This document shows positions 29,890-33,334 of a stretch of 33,334 bases of DNA, piece by piece. Below the pieces are notes generated by a model. That model was given only the letters and a program-made list of their open reading frames with translations, was not told the origin of the DNA and did no database searches. The position numbers and the translations under genes were made by a program. The stretch spans positions 1 to 33,334 of the forward strand of contig JAJYWB010000073.1 of assembly GCA_021791715.1 (NCBI GenBank), read 5' to 3'. Within the stretch, counting starts at the first letter, position 1, and every line of letters starts with the position of its first letter. This DNA comes from Planctomycetota bacterium (GTDB taxonomy: Bacteria > Planctomycetota > Planctomycetia > Isosphaerales > Isosphaeraceae).

Positions 29890-32640
29890 TCAATCAATAA
29901 AGATGAACTCGTTCGACGATAGCAGCGAGTGCGCGTAGCGCTCGCGTCGAGAAGGCGCGCCGGGGGAGGATTTTTCGCGATCGTCGCGCGCGAGGTATTC
30001 GATCGCGACGCGAATTTCGGCGTCGCTCGCGGGACGCGCGAATAACAGCGGATACGCGCGTCGAACGAACGACGCGTCGTCCGCCGAAGCCTCGCGCTCC
30101 AGCCGCGCGACAAGAGCCCCGGCACTTTTCATCATGAATTCATCATTCAATACGAAAAGCTGTTGCAGGGGAGTCGTCGTCCTCGTTCGCTCCGAGCACG
30201 TGATGTTGGGATCGGGGAAATCGAACGACCGCAACAGCGGAGCGAGGTCGTGCCGGCTGATCTTCGCGTAAAAAGTGCGACGCTTCGCCGAAGCGTCGTC
30301 GAGCGAGAACGAAGGCCCGCCGATCGTCAAATCGAGCTCGCCCGTCGCCGCCAAGATCGCATCCCGCCACGGCTCGACCTCGAGGCGACGCCGACTCATC
30401 CGCCACAACAACCGATTCTCGGGATCGACCTCGTTCGCGCGAGCGTTGAAACGTCCGCTGCGTCGATAAGCGTTTGTAAGCATGATCGCGCGATGTAACG
30501 ATTTAATCGACCAACCTCCCGATATAAATCGGCTCGCCAGATGATCGAGCAACGCGGGATGCGTGGGACGCTCGCCCAGAGCGCCGAAATTGCTCGGCGT
30601 ACCCGCGATCCCACGACCAAAATGATGCGCCCAAACGCGATTGACAAACACCCGCGCCGTCAGCGGATTCGACCGATCGACGATCGCTTTCGCCAACTCG
30701 AGCCGACCCGACCCGACCCGAAACGGCGCCGTTTCACCTCCCGAAACCGAAAGAAACCGCCGCGGAACGACCGGGCCGAGCTTCTTGGAATCGCCTCGAA
30801 TTAATACGTTCATATCCACCGGCTTTGGACCGTCTTTGAGCGCGTGAACCGTCGGATACTTGGCGGGCGCCGCTTTTCGCAACCGTTCCACTTCGTTCCG
30901 AAGCGCCGTGAGCTTCGCCTTCGTTTTGACTTCGGGACGTTCCTCGACTTGCTTGTTCGTGATCGAAAGCACTCCGTTATTCCCGGTCAAAGCCTCGACA
31001 ATCGCTTTCTCGGCTTCGGCGAAACGCTTTTCTTCGGCGGTCGCTTTCGCCGAATTCCGCGCCGCGAACGCCCTGGAAACACGCGCTTGAAGGTCGTTCG
31101 CGAGATAAACCGCCTCGGCCTTTCCCTCGCCGTTTTCGGACGCGTAGCCGCGGCGATCGAGGAGCACGCGCCACGAGGCCCTCCAGGAATCGCTCTCTCC
31201 CTCCTTCGGTTTGAGGAACGCGATCCAGCGCTTCAGCAGAGCCGGGTCCAACCCCTCGCTCCGCGCGATCTCATCCGCCTTACCAACCGAAAACGCTCCT
31301 GAGTTCCACACCGCGACGACATAACGAGCGATCGAGTTCACCCGCTCGCCGACGATCCGCTCGGCTTCGGTCTTCAGGAACGTCTCAACCTCGCCTTCCT
31401 TGGCCTTCACCGCCTCCTGAGCCCGATCGTACGCCTTCACCTCCTCGGCCGAGACGAGCGGAACCTCGTCGTACTCGGTCCCCGCGAAAACCCCCGCCAA
31501 CGCGTAATAATCGGTCGTCGGAATTGGATCAAATTTATGATCATGACACCGTGCGCAAGCGACCGTAAGACCCAGCACGCCGCGCGTCAACGTATCGATC
31601 CGATCGTCGATCTGATCGAGTTTCTTGGGATCGCCGTAATAAACCGGCCCGACCGCGAAAAACCCCAACGCGGCCAGCCGATCGGGCTTGCCGGGATCTT
31701 CGAGCAGATCCCCGGCGATTTGATTCAGCAAGAATTGATCATAAGGCATGTCTGAATTTAGGGCCGACGCGACCCAGTCGCGATACCGAAAACCGTTCGG
31801 ATAAAGCCGAGGCTGAAACGAATGAGCCTGATCCTCTCCATACCGCGCGACGTCGAGCCAGTGCCGAGCCCAACGCACGCCGTATTGGGGCGAGGCGAGA
31901 AGACGATCGATCACCTTGGCGAACGCGTCGGGCGATTCGTCTGTGAGGAACGTGTCGACCTCGTCGGGGGTAGGCGGAAGGCCGATCAGGTCGAAAGTCG
32001 CACGCCGAATCAGCGTGCGTTTATCCGCGGCGGGTGCGGGTTTGAGGCCGTTTTTCTCGAGCTCGGCGTCGATAAAGCCGTCGATCGCGGTCGTCGAATC
32101 GACCGAGGGGGGCGCCGAATCGACGATCGGCTGGAACGACCAAAACTCGCGCCTCGCGTCGTCGATCGTCGAGCCCGAAGACCTCGAATCGGCGACCGAT
32201 TTCGATTCGACAGATTTTGACGTCTCGGTCGGTTCAGGCCACTGCGCTCCGCGTCTCACCCATTCCACCAGAACGTCGATTTCTTTATCGTCGAGCTTCT
32301 TTTTCGGGGGCATTTGAACGTCCCCCGTGTAGCGGATCGCTTCGATCAACAAGCTTTGATCGGGGTTTCCCGGAGTTACGATCGCTCCCGATTCTCCCCC
32401 TTTTCGCATCGACTCGTTGGAATCGAGCCTCAAACCCGCCTTCCGTTTGTCGGGTCCATGGCAAGCGATACAACGGTCGATCAAAAGCGGCCGAACCTTC
32501 GATTCGAAGAAGTTCACCGCGTCGGCGGAGGGCTTCGCCGGCGCGTCGCCGCCGCGACCCGAAGCGACGCGAGTTCCAAGGAACGCGATTGGAATGATGA
32601 TCGCGATCCCCGCTCCACGCAGTCTTTGAAACGCCGTCAT
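29890..32640 (-). CDS. PSCyt1 / DUF1549 / DUF1553 (PSD1) cytochrome-type secreted protein
   Basis: A 916-residue exported protein. ATG 32640 is used since it begins a compact signal (MTAFQRLRGAGIAIIIPIAF); ATG 32673 in frame is an alternative. Residues ~38-120 form the PSCyt1 domain with haem motif C57-I-A-C60-H61 and a likely distal ligand in QMPPKKKL. DUF1549 follows (DGFIDAELEKNGLKPAP, FDLIGLPPTPDEVD, WLDVARYGEDQAHSF) with a second C-A-R-C-H-D-H motif near residues 361-367. DUF1553 is the C-terminal part (VFVNRVWAHHFGRGIAGTPS, LLDHLASRF, RMSRRRLEVEPWRDAI, TPLQQLFVLNDEFM). Probably a periplasmic c-type cytochrome-related protein acting with the DUF1501 partner; redox role and substrate unknown. 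A promoter candidate lies at 32699-32728. Confidence 0.93.
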   Translation of the reverse strand: MTAFQRLRGAGIAIIIPIAFLGTRVASGRGGDAPAKPSADAVNFFESKVRPLLIDRCIACHGPDKRKAGLRLDSNESMRKGGESGAIVTPGNPDQSLLIEAIRYTGDVQMPPKKKLDDKEIDVLVEWVRRGAQWPEPTETSKSVESKSVADSRSSGSTIDDARREFWSFQPIVDSAPPSVDSTTAIDGFIDAELEKNGLKPAPAADKRTLIRRATFDLIGLPPTPDEVDTFLTDESPDAFAKVIDRLLASPQYGVRWARHWLDVARYGEDQAHSFQPRLYPNGFRYRDWVASALNSDMPYDQFLLNQIAGDLLEDPGKPDRLAALGFFAVGPVYYGDPKKLDQIDDRIDTLTRGVLGLTVACARCHDHKFDPIPTTDYYALAGVFAGTEYDEVPLVSAEEVKAYDRAQEAVKAKEGEVETFLKTEAERIVGERVNSIARYVVAVWNSGAFSVGKADEIARSEGLDPALLKRWIAFLKPKEGESDSWRASWRVLLDRRGYASENGEGKAEAVYLANDLQARVSRAFAARNSAKATAEEKRFAEAEKAIVEALTGNNGVLSITNKQVEERPEVKTKAKLTALRNEVERLRKAAPAKYPTVHALKDGPKPVDMNVLIRGDSKKLGPVVPRRFLSVSGGETAPFRVGSGRLELAKAIVDRSNPLTARVFVNRVWAHHFGRGIAGTPSNFGALGERPTHPALLDHLASRFISGGWSIKSLHRAIMLTNAYRRSGRFNARANEVDPENRLLWRMSRRRLEVEPWRDAILAATGELDLTIGGPSFSLDDASAKRRTFYAKISRHDLAPLLRSFDFPDPNITCSERTRTTTPLQQLFVLNDEFMMKSAGALVARLEREASADDASFVRRAYPLLFARPASDAEIRVAIEYLARDDREKSSPGAPSRRERYAHSLLSSNEFIFID

Positions 32641-32698
32641 TACAGCCCCCGCGCTATGAATCGGAACCTTCATTCACCGCGTTAAGCTCGAGGTAATG

Positions 32699-32728
32699 AT
32701 CGTAACTTATTGAGCGAATGTTTGACAA
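32699..32728 (-). promoter_or_regulatory. Promoter candidate for PSD1-DUF1501 operon
   Basis: On the minus strand TTGTCA (32728-32723), an 18-base spacer and TACGAT (32704-32699). The spacing and hexamers are compatible with a housekeeping promoter starting near 32692, giving a leader of about 19 or 52 bases depending on which ATG is used. Confidence 0.45.
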
Positions 32729-32829
32729 TATCCGACCGAAGAATCCATTTCAAAAAATGTGTTTGAGGTCGTTTATCGACTTCAATTCCTCCGAACGGCC
32801 GCTCTGATAACGCTTCGACTCAAAGGCGA

Positions 32830-32887
32830 TCCGGAAAAGCTCTCGACGCTTTATCGGCGCCATTGTAACGGTTTCGGCGCCGATTCA
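32830..32887 (-). repeat. Companion dispersed element, copy 2
   Basis: Inverted match to 12154-12210. AACGGTTTCGGCGCCGATTC(A) at 32867-32887 is identical over 21 bases to the reverse complement of 12154-12174; TCCGGAAAAGCTCTCGA at 32830-32846 matches except for one extra G. It lies 70 bases outside the right repeat array, the same order and orientation relative to the repeat core as copy 1. Confidence 0.75.
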
Positions 32888-32957
32888 GAAATAAATCAAG
32901 TATACGTCAAACATATCGATATCGATTCATTCTGATTGCGAGGTCGAACCCGTTATT

Positions 32958-33334
32958 GGGAGGGCGAACCTCCTGGTGAGCCGGCTTGATATGATTTATT
33001 CACCATGCGATTAAAACCTCCTATTCAATAGGGATTTTCAAAAGAGGCTCACCGGGAGGTTCGCCCGACCAAACAGAAAATTCGAGGGATTTGAGGGCGA
33101 ATCCAAAATCGGGAGGTCTAACTCTTGTGGGAGGGCGAACCTCCTGGTGAGTAGGCTTGATATAATTTATTCACCATGCGATCAAAACCTCCTCTTCAAT
33201 AGGGATTTTCCAAAAGAGGCTCACCGGGAGGTTCGCCCTCCCAAACAGAAAAATTCGGGGGATTTGAGGGCGAATCCAAAATCGGGAGGACTAACTCTTG
33301 TGGGAGGGCGAACCTCCTGGTGAGCCGGCTTGAT
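32958..33334 (+). repeat. Right-end ~172-bp tandem repeat array
   Basis: Cores (GGGAGGGCGAACCTCC then TGGTGAGCC) begin at 32958, 33129 and 33302, with the opposite cores at 33046-33066 and 33218-33242. Between them are the loop containing ATTCACCATGCG and AAAACCTCC, and the segment ATTTGAGGGCGAATCC. This is the reverse complement of the left-end unit. The second core ends GAGTA instead of GAGCC. The last unit runs off the window. Confidence 0.9.

Noticed and set aside
1..33334. tRNA, rRNA or riboswitch genes
   Set aside because: No tRNA-like TTCGA-loop/CCA arrangements, rRNA segments or known riboswitch cores were recognised; a covariance-model scan would be decisive.

Overview
The window reads as chromosomal DNA of a planctomycete, probably from the Isosphaeraceae/Gemmataceae side of the phylum. 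The evidence is the combination of a DUF1559 prepilin-like protein, a DUF1570 gluzincin lipoprotein, a Tat-exported DUF362 protein, the tandem PSCyt1/DUF1549/DUF1553 plus DUF1501 gene pair, and an FHA-Ser/Thr kinase. It is moderately GC-rich by eye and very rich in CGATCG. No rRNA, tRNA or CRISPR array was seen. Genus-level placement is an inference.

Layout. 1-303: end of a ~175-bp-period repeat array; the same unit returns inverted at 32958-33334, so both window ends lie inside one repeat family. 515-1080: a two-gene cassette (ribbon-helix-helix-like protein, then a small membrane protein) in which both starts look damaged. 1629-2684: putative metalloprotease lipoprotein. 2804-9786: a surface-glycan cluster made of two rightward glycosyltransferases and a methyltransferase, then, after a long inverted repeat, a leftward methyltransferase, sulfotransferase and small coiled-coil protein. 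10303-11490: DUF362 protein. 11622-12210: a 41-bp tandem array followed by a dispersed companion element. 12303-17594: a DUF1559 protein and four exported proteins, three of them clearly cysteine-rich. 17675-19365: bestrophin-type channel and a DUF416 protein. 19432-21085: a stretch with less typical composition carrying unrecognised membrane proteins. 21363-21950: relic of a REP-associated tyrosine transposase. 22440-26267: an oversized Tex-type RNA-binding protein with its own promoter and terminator. 26554-28394: FHA/zinc-ribbon/kinase protein followed by a TPR protein. 28411-32640: DUF1501 and cytochrome-type PSD1 genes as a leftward pair.

How the genes may work together. The glycan cluster probably builds and decorates (methylation, sulfation) an envelope or secreted polysaccharide, but no flippase, polymerase or priming transferase is present, so it must be part of a larger or dispersed pathway. 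The exported Cys-rich proteins may form a metal-binding or disulfide-linked envelope layer. The kinase and TPR genes look like a signalling pair. The DUF1549/1553-DUF1501 pair is the usual planctomycete arrangement of a haem-binding secreted protein with a Tat-exported sulfatase-like partner.

The most unusual items are the secreted protein with seven copies of C-x2-C-G-G-x-G-C-x2-C (15680-16813), the Tex protein with a ~270-residue acidic insertion inside its YqgF-like domain, the layered repeat system shared by three loci, and the extreme abundance of CGATCG.
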